A stretch of 41,601 nt of DNA from an uncultured Oscillospiraceae bacterium (GTDB lineage Bacteria; Bacillota; Clostridia; Oscillospirales; Oscillospiraceae). The stretch is taken from NCBI GenBank assembly GCA_944385095.1, contig CALWVS010000052.1, forward strand, positions 1 through 41,601, given 5' to 3'. The notes under the pieces are model-generated. The model was given only the letters and a program-made list of their open reading frames with translations, had not been told where the DNA came from and ran no database searches. Shown here one piece after another: positions 1 to 8,482 of the stretch. A program made the position numbers and the translations under genes. How positions within the stretch are numbered: the stretch's first letter is position 1; each line of letters begins with the position of its first letter.

Positions 1-114
1 TCACAGACAACAAGCCCTTTCGGCTCCTTGAACAATTTTACTTAGATAATATTGTCTAACTTTTTGGGGTCACTTCACATCTGGAATGATACTCCGTTTT
101 TTCTATTATGTAGC

Positions 115-1038
115 TTACTTGCCATTTGCTAATTCACACAATTCTGACAACATCTTAGGCAGCTCTGTCTCCATGGTTTCATCGGAAAATTGACAGGTAC
201 CTACCTGCTTGTGCCCACCACCGTTGTATTTTAACATGAGATGTCCTACATCTAAAGTGCAAGTACGGTTTAGAATGCTGTAGCCAACGGCCGCAGAACA
301 ACCAGCTCCACCTTTGCCATTCACAATCCAGACAGAGATATTTTGTTCTGGATACATGCTATAAATCATAAAGCGATTTCCAGTGTAGATTGGGTCTACA
401 CCACGCAAATCAGAAATAATTACATTGCCCTCTACTCGGGTGTACTTCTGTAGCATTTCTTTGAATTTTTCTGTCTGTTCCTGATAGACCTCAATGCGTT
501 CCTGTACATCGGGCAGAGCCAAAATCTCATTGGTAGTCATGGTTCGACAGGCGTGCATCAGAATTTCCATCAATTTGTAATTTGGAATAGAAAACTGACG
601 CCACCGACCCAAACCAGTTCTTGGGTCCATCAGAAAGCCAATCAACACCCATCCTTTTGGATTTAATACATCATCAGCAGTCAGTTGACCAGAGTCGACT
701 TTATCCACAGCCTCCATCATGTCATCAAACTGAGGAAAGCGGTCATGCCCACCGTAGTATTCATAGATAATACGGGCACAGGAGGGAGCTTTGCGGCTTT
801 CACCCTGATACTTTCCCTCCAGTTGCAGACGTTCCTCCTCACTGGAGTGGTGGTCAAACCACAGACCACAGCCAGGAACATAGGGCACATTAGCCAGACA
901 GTCATCTGGCTGTGCCTCAAATAATCCATCCTGTAAGTCTTTAGGATGTACAAACTGCCAATGGTCAATCACACCAGCTTCTAATAATAATGCACCACAG
1001 GCTAACCCATCAAAATCTGAACGTGTTACCAGTCTCAT
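115..1038 (-). CDS. DHH/DHHA1-family phosphoesterase
   Basis: A 307-residue DHH-superfamily phosphoesterase. The N-terminus holds a motif like the DHH metal-binding motif I (RSDFDG, residues 6-11), followed by FDHHSS near residue 62. The C-terminus holds the substrate-binding DHHA1 signature GGGHKQVGTCQ near residues 274-284. Enzymes of this group are cytoplasmic, use Mn2+, and hydrolyse phosphodiester or phosphoanhydride bonds (oligoribonucleotides, pAp, cyclic dinucleotides or polyphosphate). The substrate cannot be told from sequence alone. It lacks the membrane and PAS-like parts of GdpP, so it is a stand-alone enzyme. The ATG start is preceded by AAGGGGAT at a normal distance. It lies 49 bp downstream of the end of the PAS/GGDEF gene on the same strand, so the two may be co-transcribed. 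Confidence 0.8.
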   Translation of the reverse strand: MRLVTRSDFDGLACGALLLEAGVIDHWQFVHPKDLQDGLFEAQPDDCLANVPYVPGCGLWFDHHSSEEERLQLEGKYQGESRKAPSCARIIYEYYGGHDRFPQFDDMMEAVDKVDSGQLTADDVLNPKGWVLIGFLMDPRTGLGRWRQFSIPNYKLMEILMHACRTMTTNEILALPDVQERIEVYQEQTEKFKEMLQKYTRVEGNVIISDLRGVDPIYTGNRFMIYSMYPEQNISVWIVNGKGGAGCSAAVGYSILNRTCTLDVGHLMLKYNGGGHKQVGTCQFSDETMETELPKMLSELCELANGK

Positions 1039-1087
1039 AACAATATCCCCTTATTACAAAATAATGATATATCTCTATTATAGATGA

Positions 1088-4000
1088 TTAAACAAGCAGA
1101 TGATAAAGGTCATTTGGATCCATTGGTTTATGGTACAGAAATCCCTGTAATAAATCACAACCAGCCTCAACTGCCAATTGATGTTGTTTGTCTGTCTCTA
1201 CACCTTCCATACACACCAGTTTACCTGCACGATGACAGGCATAGACAATACTATACAGCAAGTCAGTGCTGTCCTCCCGTTCCGAGAGAATCGAGCGATC
1301 CAGCTTTACAATATGGGCAGGATGTCTAAGCAATGTATCCAGTGAGGAGGATTGGGTTCCACTATCATCCAGTGCAACTTGAATACCAAGATGATTACAA
1401 TGCTCTACAAAGGTAGCAAGTTGTTCTGGGTGATCGTGGGGAGAACTGCCCGCTAAATCGGCAATCAAATTACTGCCGTTTACATGGTATTTTTGTAAAG
1501 TAGAGTCCATAAAATCTAATAAGGTCCAATCTTTGATCTGCTCAGAGCTGACATTAAAAGAAAGTTTAAAATCAGGGCGGTGAACAACGATACGGCGGCA
1601 AATACGGACGGTCTCCTCAAATACCCATCTTCCCACAGTCTGAACAATGTTCCCATCATCAAGCAAGGGAATAAAAATTTTAGGGGAAACATTAACACCT
1701 TCATATTTCCACCGCAATAAAACTTCACCACCAACCATACTGGAATCATGAGCTGAGAGCATAGGTTGAATGGCAATATAAAAATCCTTCATATCATTCT
1801 GGACTGCTTGATTCAAGCCAACAGATATATTTGCCATCCGTTTCATGTGATCAATACTGGTGGGAGAGTATAACACATATTTGTGGTCCACATGCTCTTG
1901 AGCAGTAGAGAGAAGAAGAAGGGCATTTTCTACCAGACTGATTGGTGTATCCACATCATTTGGAAATTTCATTACACCAAAGCTGCATGGATTTGGAAGG
2001 GATAGACCCATAAAAAAATACTCATGCTCAATCAGCGTTCTGAATTGGTCAATGGTAGATTCACAGTCGAATTTGGAGTTATCACGGACAATAGCAAGAA
2101 ACTTTAATCCATCCAATCGAAAAAAATCTAAATTATGCTTAGAAGCAAGTAGTAGTTTTTCTGCAATATTTTGCAGCAGGATATTAGAGCGATACCGCCC
2201 TTTCATTTCATTCATCTGAGTGAAATGATTGAGAGAAAACACCAAGATGGTAGAAGTGGTCTTTTTGACCTCCAACTGCTTGAGCTGTTCCAGAGCTGTT
2301 TGTTCCCTTGGAAAATTGGTAATAGGATCAACCAGAAAGGTGCTATCCTGTGTTGAGATGCTGCCAGAGAAAAAGGTAGGATTTTTCATCTCCTCATCCC
2401 ACTGTAAAATACCAGAACACCGAATCCAGCGAACAGAACCATGGGCATCTCTAACTTGATACCGTAAATCATGTACAGTACGCTTTTCTTGAAGCATTTG
2501 GGCAAAATCCTGCAAATAAATTTGACGATGTTCTGGCATTACAATTTTATTGCACCACTCATTGATTAGATCGTGTACTACATTTCCAGAAAAACCAAAC
2601 GTATCTCGCATATTATCTGAAATATAGAAACGGTTGCTGCGCAAATCACCAAAATATAAATAATGGGAAGTATCTGTCATAACAAAAGAGCGGAAAACAG
2701 CATCTGCATCATAGGAATTTTCTAACATAAAACGATTGATATCTTCATTTTTGCCAGAAGCTTGACTAGATAATTCCTGTCTACGCTGTTTTTGTGCCTG
2801 ATGATTGGTATCTAACGTTGTGTAGTAATCTCTTTTGTCCAAATACATGCTTTGGTCAGCTTTGGAAATCAGTTTTTCAATTTGAATTGGGAGTTGGTCA
2901 GACCATGCATAACCAACTGCAATATGAAATGGACTGTAGGCAATATCCAGTTTGAGCTGTTCTACCTGTTGCTTAAATTGTTCCTCATCTATATTGGGAC
3001 AAATAGCGATAAATTCATCTCCACCAATTCGATAGATTTCTCCTTTTTTTTGGACAGATGACTGGATGACCTTGGTACACTGAATGATCATATTGTCTCC
3101 GGCAGAATGTCCCAATGTGTCATTTACTTTTTTTAGACCGGAAATGTCACAATAGATAATTCCAACATAGTCCATCTGAATGGTGAATGGATACAGTTCA
3201 GACAAAGCGTTGCGGTTAAATACACCAGTCAGTTGATCGTGAAAACTCAAAAGATGGAGCTTGTTTTGCAAGTCTCGACGTTTTAGCAGAGACAGAATAA
3301 AATATCCAATCACTTTCAAAAGGGGAACAATAAGGGACAGCATGGCAGGATCTGGATTATCCACACCAATAAAACCAACAGTTTTTGCATTGTCATAAAT
3401 AGGACCCGCAGCAAGAGAGACAATATTTTGAGGTTTCAGAATAGAATAGGTGAGGGGAAAGGCAGAACGGATGTCTTCAAGATTTTCTATAATTAACACA
3501 TCTTTTTTTTGAAACATGTCGAACCACCAAGCGACACCCTCAAAAGGTTCGTTTTGTAAGATGTCCTTTTGTGGAATAACTCCCTCAGAACACCATTCAT
3601 ATGTATTATCTACATTGTCTCTGTCGTTGATTTCAAAAATATAAACCCTTTCACAGAGGAATTTTTCTCCAATGTAGGCAAGTAGACGGGAAATGGCATC
3701 CTCAGCGTTGGTGCTGGAAAAGACATGCTTTAAGCATTCTCCGATGATCATCTCATTATGGGCATAGTAGTGGCTGTTATCCTGGTTCTGTTTTGAATGT
3801 TTATCACTGACAGCAATTTCCAGACGATAGGGTTTTCCATCCCAGGTGAGCATAGTGTCATGAATAGAGAAGTGTGTGTTCAGAACAGGATTAAAATAGC
3901 TCCAAGCGTAAAACTTTCCCTCCTCCAACAGATGATTGGTGCAAAACTGGCAGGGGGCAGATAGTCCTTGTAGAACCTCATAGCATAGTTTTCCTACATA

Positions 4001-4132
4001 TTGATCAGACTGGCTAAAACCAAGGGCGTTTCTAGTTTTTGCATTCATATAGACCAATGTATTGGTGGACATATCGGTAATATATACCATCTCATCCAAA
4101 GAATCAAAAAAATCCCATCCTATCTGAAACAT
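1088..4132 (-). CDS. PAS-GAF-GGDEF-PAS-GGDEF-like-EAL-like signalling protein
   Basis: A 1014-residue soluble cyclic-di-GMP-type signalling protein with no membrane segment. Order: PAS at about 1-115 with a CQFC cysteine pair near 61-64; GAF at about 125-280; a complete GGDEF domain with RIGGDEF near 368; a second PAS at about 490-610; a second GGDEF-like domain whose signature has decayed to RLDGLKF near 672; and an EAL-like domain from about 770. The EAL part keeps EVLLR, NVS, DDSG, KLD and EGVET. The usual ELTES glutamate stretch reads DLAGSS instead, so phosphodiesterase activity is uncertain. From the family, the first GGDEF domain should be a diguanylate cyclase, and no RxxD inhibitory site is visible just before it. 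The start has a good AGGAGG site 6-8 bases upstream. It is transcribed away from the protease gene at 4360. Confidence 0.85.
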   Translation of the reverse strand: MFQIGWDFFDSLDEMVYITDMSTNTLVYMNAKTRNALGFSQSDQYVGKLCYEVLQGLSAPCQFCTNHLLEEGKFYAWSYFNPVLNTHFSIHDTMLTWDGKPYRLEIAVSDKHSKQNQDNSHYYAHNEMIIGECLKHVFSSTNAEDAISRLLAYIGEKFLCERVYIFEINDRDNVDNTYEWCSEGVIPQKDILQNEPFEGVAWWFDMFQKKDVLIIENLEDIRSAFPLTYSILKPQNIVSLAAGPIYDNAKTVGFIGVDNPDPAMLSLIVPLLKVIGYFILSLLKRRDLQNKLHLLSFHDQLTGVFNRNALSELYPFTIQMDYVGIIYCDISGLKKVNDTLGHSAGDNMIIQCTKVIQSSVQKKGEIYRIGGDEFIAICPNIDEEQFKQQVEQLKLDIAYSPFHIAVGYAWSDQLPIQIEKLISKADQSMYLDKRDYYTTLDTNHQAQKQRRQELSSQASGKNEDINRFMLENSYDADAVFRSFVMTDTSHYLYFGDLRSNRFYISDNMRDTFGFSGNVVHDLINEWCNKIVMPEHRQIYLQDFAQMLQEKRTVHDLRYQVRDAHGSVRWIRCSGILQWDEEMKNPTFFSGSISTQDSTFLVDPITNFPREQTALEQLKQLEVKKTTSTILVFSLNHFTQMNEMKGRYRSNILLQNIAEKLLLASKHNLDFFRLDGLKFLAIVRDNSKFDCESTIDQFRTLIEHEYFFMGLSLPNPCSFGVMKFPNDVDTPISLVENALLLLSTAQEHVDHKYVLYSPTSIDHMKRMANISVGLNQAVQNDMKDFYIAIQPMLSAHDSSMVGGEVLLRWKYEGVNVSPKIFIPLLDDGNIVQTVGRWVFEETVRICRRIVVHRPDFKLSFNVSSEQIKDWTLLDFMDSTLQKYHVNGSNLIADLAGSSPHDHPEQLATFVEHCNHLGIQVALDDSGTQSSSLDTLLRHPAHIVKLDRSILSEREDSTDLLYSIVYACHRAGKLVCMEGVETDKQHQLAVEAGCDLLQGFLYHKPMDPNDLYHLLV

Positions 4133-4303
4133 AACTGACCTCCTGCGGTAGGAATCTATTTGTGTAATACATAATTGTATAATGGCATGGGCACACTAAC
4201 CGCACATAGCTGTCAAAAAATCGTGTGGAAGAATGTTCATCCATTGTGAATTTTATAGGTTGAAAAAGAGATTGTCAAGATAAACTTGAGGGGGGAAAAC
4301 CAC

Positions 4304-4332
4304 TTGCTAGAGCAGGTGGACTGTGATAAAAT
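4304..4332 (+). promoter_or_regulatory. SigA-type promoter of the YugP-like protease gene
   Basis: TTGCTA, a 17-base spacer, then TAAAAT, just upstream of the protease ribosome-binding site. The predicted transcript start leaves a very short leader. Confidence 0.45.
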
Positions 4333-4359
4333 GAGGAAAACTTGAAAGGGGGGCAATCT

Positions 4360-5058
4360 ATGCCATTTTTTTATTTACCAGATCGCTATTATATCATACT
4401 TGTACTGCCTGCAATGCTCATAGCTCTATGGGCACAGATGAGAGTAAAAGGAACATTTGCTCAGTTTAGTACTCGTTCTGTGCGCAGCGGATTGACAGGT
4501 GCACAGGTTGCTCGACGTATTTTGGATGCCAATGGATTAACCCATGTACGAGTAGAGCAAGTAGCAGGCTCATTAAGCGACCACTATGACCCAAGAAGCC
4601 AAGCAGTGAGGCTTTCACAGGATGTCTATGGACGCAGCACAGTGGCAGCAGTGGGGGTAGCAGCCCACGAGACAGGACATGCCATTCAACATGCAGTGGG
4701 CTATGCTCCCCTCCAGTTGAGGACAGCCATCATTCCTGTTACAAACATTGGCTCATCACTATCTATCCCGTTGATTCTATTGGGATTCTTTTTGGGCTAT
4801 TATCCATTGGTTTCGTTGGGGATAATCTTATTTTCACTTGTAACGGTATTTCAATTGATTACACTGCCAGTTGAATTTAATGCCAGCAGACGGGCACTCA
4901 TAACCTTAGAACAGTATCATATGGTGTCTAATGAGGAACATCAGGGAGTGAAAAAGGTGCTCAGTGCAGCAGCATTGACCTATGTAGCAGCTCTGATTGT
5001 CAGTGTGGCAAATCTGCTGCGATTGATTTTACTGTTTGGTGGGAGGAGGAGGGAATGA
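4360..5058 (+). CDS. YugP-family membrane zinc metalloprotease
   Basis: A 232-residue predicted membrane protease of the Zn_peptidase_2 (YugP) family. An N-terminal membrane segment (about residues 8-25) is followed by the HETGH zinc-binding and catalytic motif near residue 107. Two or three hydrophobic segments and the conserved EFNASRRAL motif (about 180) follow, and the glutamate there is likely the third zinc ligand. Another hydrophobic segment closes the protein before an Arg-rich tail. The cellular substrate of this family is unknown. I chose ATG 4360 because AAAGGGGGG lies 9-10 bases upstream. An in-frame TTG at 4342 would place the Shine-Dalgarno inside the gene. It is monocistronic, with a strong hairpin about 45 bases after the stop. 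Confidence 0.85.
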   Translation: MPFFYLPDRYYIILVLPAMLIALWAQMRVKGTFAQFSTRSVRSGLTGAQVARRILDANGLTHVRVEQVAGSLSDHYDPRSQAVRLSQDVYGRSTVAAVGVAAHETGHAIQHAVGYAPLQLRTAIIPVTNIGSSLSIPLILLGFFLGYYPLVSLGIILFSLVTVFQLITLPVEFNASRRALITLEQYHMVSNEEHQGVKKVLSAAALTYVAALIVSVANLLRLILLFGGRRRE

Positions 5059-5102
5059 TACATCTATCCTTCATTCACAGTGCATACGGTTTGAATCTGT
5101 TA

Positions 5103-5136
5103 AAAAATCACCATGCCGTCTGGTGTGGTGATTTTT
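5103..5136. terminator. Bidirectional intrinsic terminator after the protease gene
   Basis: Inverted arms AAAAATCACCA and TGGTGATTTTT with a 12-base loop, so that there is an A-tract before and a T-tract after the stem on either strand. Confidence 0.75.
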
Positions 5137-5163
5137 ACATATAGCAAAGATATAATCATAACA

Positions 5164-5210
5164 GAAGCACAAAACGCCACAGATTTTTGATCTGTGGCGT
5201 TTTGTGCTTC
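5164..5210 (-). terminator. Perfect 21-bp inverted repeat downstream of tRNA-Leu
   Basis: Two perfectly complementary 21-base arms (starting GAAGCACAAAACGCC) flank the 5-base loop TTTTG. It lies 9 bases beyond the CCA end of the tRNA. AAAA and TTTT tracts inside the outer stem give it the look of a bidirectional terminator. Confidence 0.65.
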
Positions 5211-5218
5211 ACAAGAGA

Positions 5219-5305
5219 TGGTGCCGATGGTGGGACTCGAACCCACACGATGTCGCCACCAACGGATTTTGAGTCCGTCACGTCTACCAATTCCATCACA
5301 TCGGC
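5219..5305 (-). tRNA. tRNA-Leu (anticodon CAA)
   Basis: Read on the minus strand, GCCGATG pairs with CATCGGC to close the acceptor stem, and a CCA end is encoded. The anticodon stem ACGGA/TCCGT encloses the loop CTCAAAA, giving anticodon CAA for UUG. A long variable arm (class II, leucine) follows, then a T loop with GGTTCGAGTCC. The length of 87 including CCA is normal for tRNA-Leu. No other tRNA is adjacent. Confidence 0.95.
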
Positions 5306-5435
5306 GATTACAGACGTTATTATACAGTATCATAGACCAAAAAGCAATAGCATATTAAAAATAAATTCAACAAAATACACTTAAAATATATAAAGAAATT
5401 GTGCAAAATATATAAAATACGGTCGAACGATAAAA

Positions 5436-5465
5436 TTGTCCCAGATGGGAAGCCATCTGGGACAA
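5436..5465 (-). terminator. Terminator of the kdgA-kdgK operon
   Basis: A 13-bp perfect stem (TTGTCCCAGATGG with its complement) and a GAAG tetraloop, followed on the minus strand by a short T-rich tract. It lies about 30 bases after the kdgK stop. The 130 bases between here and the tRNA are A/T-rich with no gene that I can support. Confidence 0.75.
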
Positions 5466-5495
5466 AAGACAATTTTCAAACCCTGAGATTTGGAG

Positions 5496-6521
5496 TTATC
5501 TCTGCACACGACCGGAGCCATCGCCACCGGAGAGCTTTTCCACTTCGGAAACAGAGACACGGTTGAAGTCGCCCTCAATAGTATGCTTCAGGGCAGAAGC
5601 AGCTACAGCGAACTCAATGGCATCCTGAGAGGACTTGCCAGAGACCAAAGCGTAGATGAGACCAGCGCCAAAGCTGTCACCACCGCCCACACGGTCAACG
5701 ATGCGCAGTTGATACTTCTTGGAGAAGCAGTAGTTTTCACCATCAAACAGCATAGCACTCCAACCGTTGTCAGAAGCGGAGTGGGACTCACGCAGGGTAA
5801 TGGCAACCTTCTCAAATCCAAACTTGTCTGCCAACTGCTTTGCAACAGACTTATAGCCCTCGTGGTTGATTTCACCAGCATAGATGTCAGTTGCCTCAGC
5901 CTCAATGCCAAACACGTCTTTGGCATCTTCCTCGTTGGAGATACAGACATCCACATACTGACACAGGTCAGTCATAGCCTCACGGGCTTCAGCACGGGTC
6001 CACAGCTTGCCGCGGTAGTTCAGGTCACAGGAAATCTTCACACCCTTTGCCTTTGCAGCTTTGCATGCCTCACGGCAGATTTCTACAACATTGGGACCCA
6101 GAGCTGGGGTAATACCAGTGAAGTGGAACCAGTCAGCACCCTCAAAGATGGTGTTCCAATCAAAGTCAGAAGCGGAAGCCTCCTGAATGGCGGAATGTGC
6201 ACGGTCATAGATACAGACAGAACCACGCTGGGAAGCACCCTTCTCCAGATAGTAGATACCCACACGATCACCACCACGCACAATCTTGCTGGTGTCTACG
6301 CCAAAATAGCGCAGGGAGTCTACGGCAGCCTGACCAATGGCATGGCTGGGCAGCTTGGTGACATAGGTACTGTCCAGACCAAAGTTTGCGAGGGAAACAG
6401 CCACGTTGGCTTCACCGCCACCAAAGGTAGCCTGCATCTGGTCATTCTGGAAGAAACGATAGTAGCCATTGGGGGCTAAGCGGAGCATAATTTCGCCGAA
6501 TGTAACAACTTTCTTACTCAT
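5496..6521 (-). CDS. kdgK: 2-keto-3-deoxygluconate kinase (PfkB family)
   Basis: A 341-residue PfkB-family sugar kinase. The N-terminal region reads VTFGEIMLRL, then GGGEANVAVSLA near residue 35, which is the sugar-binding part. The C-terminal signature DRVGGGDSFGAGL (about 277) contains the catalytic aspartate and anion hole. From family and context it phosphorylates 2-keto-3-deoxygluconate to KDPG in the cytoplasm, feeding the aldolase next to it. The start codon ATG has GAGGAG about 11 bases upstream. It follows the aldolase gene on the same strand with a 23-base gap, so one operon is likely, repressed through the operator at 7535. A different 2-keto sugar substrate remains possible, but the aldolase neighbour favours KDG. 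Confidence 0.9.
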   Translation of the reverse strand: MSKKVVTFGEIMLRLAPNGYYRFFQNDQMQATFGGGEANVAVSLANFGLDSTYVTKLPSHAIGQAAVDSLRYFGVDTSKIVRGGDRVGIYYLEKGASQRGSVCIYDRAHSAIQEASASDFDWNTIFEGADWFHFTGITPALGPNVVEICREACKAAKAKGVKISCDLNYRGKLWTRAEAREAMTDLCQYVDVCISNEEDAKDVFGIEAEATDIYAGEINHEGYKSVAKQLADKFGFEKVAITLRESHSASDNGWSAMLFDGENYCFSKKYQLRIVDRVGGGDSFGAGLIYALVSGKSSQDAIEFAVAASALKHTIEGDFNRVSVSEVEKLSGGDGSGRVQR

Positions 6522-6544
6522 ATTGATTCATTCTCCTCAAGATT

Positions 6545-7507
6545 TTATTTCTGTACCAGGTGAACAGCAAATCCACCAAATTCCTGCTCAAAGTAGATGG
6601 CTGTGGTCTTGCCCTTGGCATTGGTTTTGCGGGACTCCTCTTTGAAAGCGAAGCCTTTTCCCTTCAGGAAAGCGACAGCACGGTCTACAGAGTTGGTGCC
6701 AATGGCAATATGACCCAGTTTGCCAAGATAGGGAGCTTTCATGCACTCAACAGCGGTACCAGCAAAGTTGGAGGAGTTGCCAGCCTTATAGTCGAAACCA
6801 AAGGCGGTGCAGAATAGCTTTGCAGTTTGTTCTGCTTCTTCAGCATTTTCACAATTGATACCAACGTGACGCAGTTCAAAGCCCAACATAGTCTTAACAG
6901 CGTCCTGACAAATACGGGTGATTTCATCCCACTTCTGACCATCAATCAGATCCTTCTTGACCATCCAGGTACCACCACAGGCTACAATCTGGTCAAAGCT
7001 CAGATAGTCCATCATGTTCTTTGTGTTGACACCACCAGTGGGCATCCAACGCAGGTTGGAGTAGGGACCAGCCAGTGCCTTCAGCTTGGCAACACCACCG
7101 TTTTGCTCAGCAGGGAAGAATTTGACTACCTTCAGTCCCATGCTCATAGCCTGCTCCATTTCACCAGGAGTGGCAGTGCCAGGCATCATCAGACCGCCCT
7201 TTTCAATGACATAGCGTGTGATTTCTGGATTGAAGCCAGGGCTTACAATAAACTGTGCACCAGCAGCCAGAGCACGGTCAGCCTGCTCCTTGGTCAATAC
7301 AGTGCCAGCACCCACCAGCATTTCAGGTACTTCTTTTACAATGCGGCGGATTGCTTCCTCACCAGCAGCAGTGCGGAAAGTTACTTCAGCAGCGGGCAGC
7401 CCACCAGCAACCAGAGCCTTGGCAAGAGGTACAGCCTGCTCAGCATCGTCAATGGCAATGACAGGGATGATACCAATTTCATAGATACGCTGTAAGATGT
7501 TTTCCAT
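6545..7507 (-). CDS. kdgA: KDPG/KHG aldolase fused to a VOC (glyoxalase-like) domain
   Basis: A 320-residue protein. Residues 1-212 are a complete class I KDPG aldolase: EVTFRT (about 42), GAGTV (67), FIVSPGF (87), the Schiff-base lysine in VVKFFPAE (about 133) and PTGGV (157). Ordinary members stop at about 205-215 residues. Here a further ~105 residues (LRHVGINCENAEEA to the end) have the look of a vicinal-oxygen-chelate domain, with LGHIAIGTNS and a closing FAVHLVQ strand. The aldolase splits KDPG into pyruvate and glyceraldehyde-3-phosphate. What the added domain does is not known to me; binding a metal or a sugar acid is an inference. First gene of the operon, with a SigA-type promoter and an IclR-type operator upstream. 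Confidence 0.88.
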   Translation of the reverse strand: MENILQRIYEIGIIPVIAIDDAEQAVPLAKALVAGGLPAAEVTFRTAAGEEAIRRIVKEVPEMLVGAGTVLTKEQADRALAAGAQFIVSPGFNPEITRYVIEKGGLMMPGTATPGEMEQAMSMGLKVVKFFPAEQNGGVAKLKALAGPYSNLRWMPTGGVNTKNMMDYLSFDQIVACGGTWMVKKDLIDGQKWDEITRICQDAVKTMLGFELRHVGINCENAEEAEQTAKLFCTAFGFDYKAGNSSNFAGTAVECMKAPYLGKLGHIAIGTNSVDRAVAFLKGKGFAFKEESRKTNAKGKTTAIYFEQEFGGFAVHLVQK

Positions 7508-7534
7508 CGTAAACAGTCCCCTTTGTTTTATATT

Positions 7535-7551
7535 GTGAAATGTCGTTTCAC
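7535..7551. promoter_or_regulatory. Palindromic operator, likely for the IclR/KdgR-type regulator
   Basis: GTGAAA, 5 bases, TTTCAC: a perfect dyad just downstream of the predicted kdgA transcription start and between the divergent kdgA and regulator genes. It resembles the TGAAA/TTTCA operators of IclR-family KdgR proteins. Confidence 0.65.
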
Positions 7552-7565
7552 GTTCCTGTTCTTCT

Positions 7566-7593
7566 ATTATAACTGATTTTCCACAAAAAGCAA
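7566..7593 (-). promoter_or_regulatory. Promoter of the kdgA-kdgK operon
   Basis: On the minus strand TTGCTT, 16 bases, then a perfect TATAAT. The dyad at 7535-7551 lies about 8-24 bases after the predicted start, a position suited to repression. Confidence 0.55.
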
Positions 7594-7616
7594 GTCAGAA
7601 TTCTGTCAAAGATTGC

Positions 7617-7645
7617 TTGCATTTTTCGTACAGAACGTGTAAAGT
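7617..7645 (+). promoter_or_regulatory. Promoter of the IclR-type regulator operon
   Basis: TTGCAT, a 17-base spacer, then TAAAGT, 39 bases upstream of the regulator start codon. Confidence 0.5.
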
Positions 7646-7684
7646 AAAAGGGAAATTTCGTATTATAAAACGGAGGAAACCAAC

Positions 7685-8482
7685 ATGGAACGTGGAGGGG
7701 TGCAGTCTCTGGACAGGGCATTTGATTTACTTGAGCTTTTATGTCGCAGCCAAAATGGAATGGGAATTCAGCAGCTCAGTGAAGAAACAGGATTACATAA
7801 AAGTACAGTACACCGTCTTGTCAATGCGATGGCAGAGCGAGGTTATGTGCGTAAGGATACAGAAAATGCCATTTATCGGGCAGGTATGCACATCTGCGAA
7901 TTGAGTGACTATATACAGGAAAATCTGGATGTCGTATCTTTGGCAAGAGATGCAATGGAACGGTTGAGCAGGAAAACCAGTGAAACAGTTCACCTTGTGA
8001 TGAGACAGGGAAATGAAATTGTCTATATCCATAAGGTGGAGGGACTACATGGGGTCATTCGGATGGTATCCAGAATTGGAGCCACACGACCGCTGTACTG
8101 TACTGGAGTGGGAAAGGCAATTTTGGCAAGTATGGACCGTGGTGAGGCGTTGCAGTGTTGGAACAGCAGCCAGATTGAAGCCTATACACCATATACTATT
8201 ATAAGGCAGACTGCTTTTTTGCATGAACTGGAAGTGATTCGTCAACAGGGATATGCATTGGACAATGAGGAGAATGAATTGGATGTGCGCTGTGTGGCGG
8301 CAGCCATTCCAGACTGGCGTGGACAGGTACAATATGCCATTTCTATTTCCGCTCCATTGTCAAGAATGACAGATGAACGGATTGAAAGCATGATACCAGA
8401 GTTGTTGAAGGCGAGAGATGAGATTTCTACCATGCTGGGAGGGAGAAAAAAGGGGGAATTGTTGTGCGAATCGCCATTGTAG
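7685..8482 (+). CDS. IclR-family regulator (KdgR-like)
   Basis: A 265-residue IclR-type regulator. The N-terminal winged helix-turn-helix (about 8-70) includes LSEETGLHKSTVHRLVNAMAERGYV. The C-terminal effector-binding domain (about 80-250) carries GATRPLYCTGVGKAILA and a late ELDVRCVAAAIPD, both typical of the family. The divergent kdgA-kdgK operon and the shared palindrome suggest that it represses that operon and that KDG or KDPG is the inducer, which is inference. ATG start with CGGAGGAAA upstream. Its last 19 bases overlap the start of the response-regulator gene, so the two are translationally linked. Confidence 0.87.
   Translation: MERGGVQSLDRAFDLLELLCRSQNGMGIQQLSEETGLHKSTVHRLVNAMAERGYVRKDTENAIYRAGMHICELSDYIQENLDVVSLARDAMERLSRKTSETVHLVMRQGNEIVYIHKVEGLHGVIRMVSRIGATRPLYCTGVGKAILASMDRGEALQCWNSSQIEAYTPYTIIRQTAFLHELEVIRQQGYALDNEENELDVRCVAAAIPDWRGQVQYAISISAPLSRMTDERIESMIPELLKARDEISTMLGGRKKGELLCESPL

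Noticed and set aside
1-114. Imperfect stem-loops in the first 114 bases after the DHH gene
   Set aside because: The stems are only 4-6 bp and A/T-rich; no terminator or gene can be supported there.
5490-6479. A 329-codon open frame on the plus strand opposite kdgK
   Set aside because: It lacks a ribosome-binding site and family motifs; the minus strand encodes a full PfkB kinase with conserved catalytic residues, so this is a codon-bias shadow.
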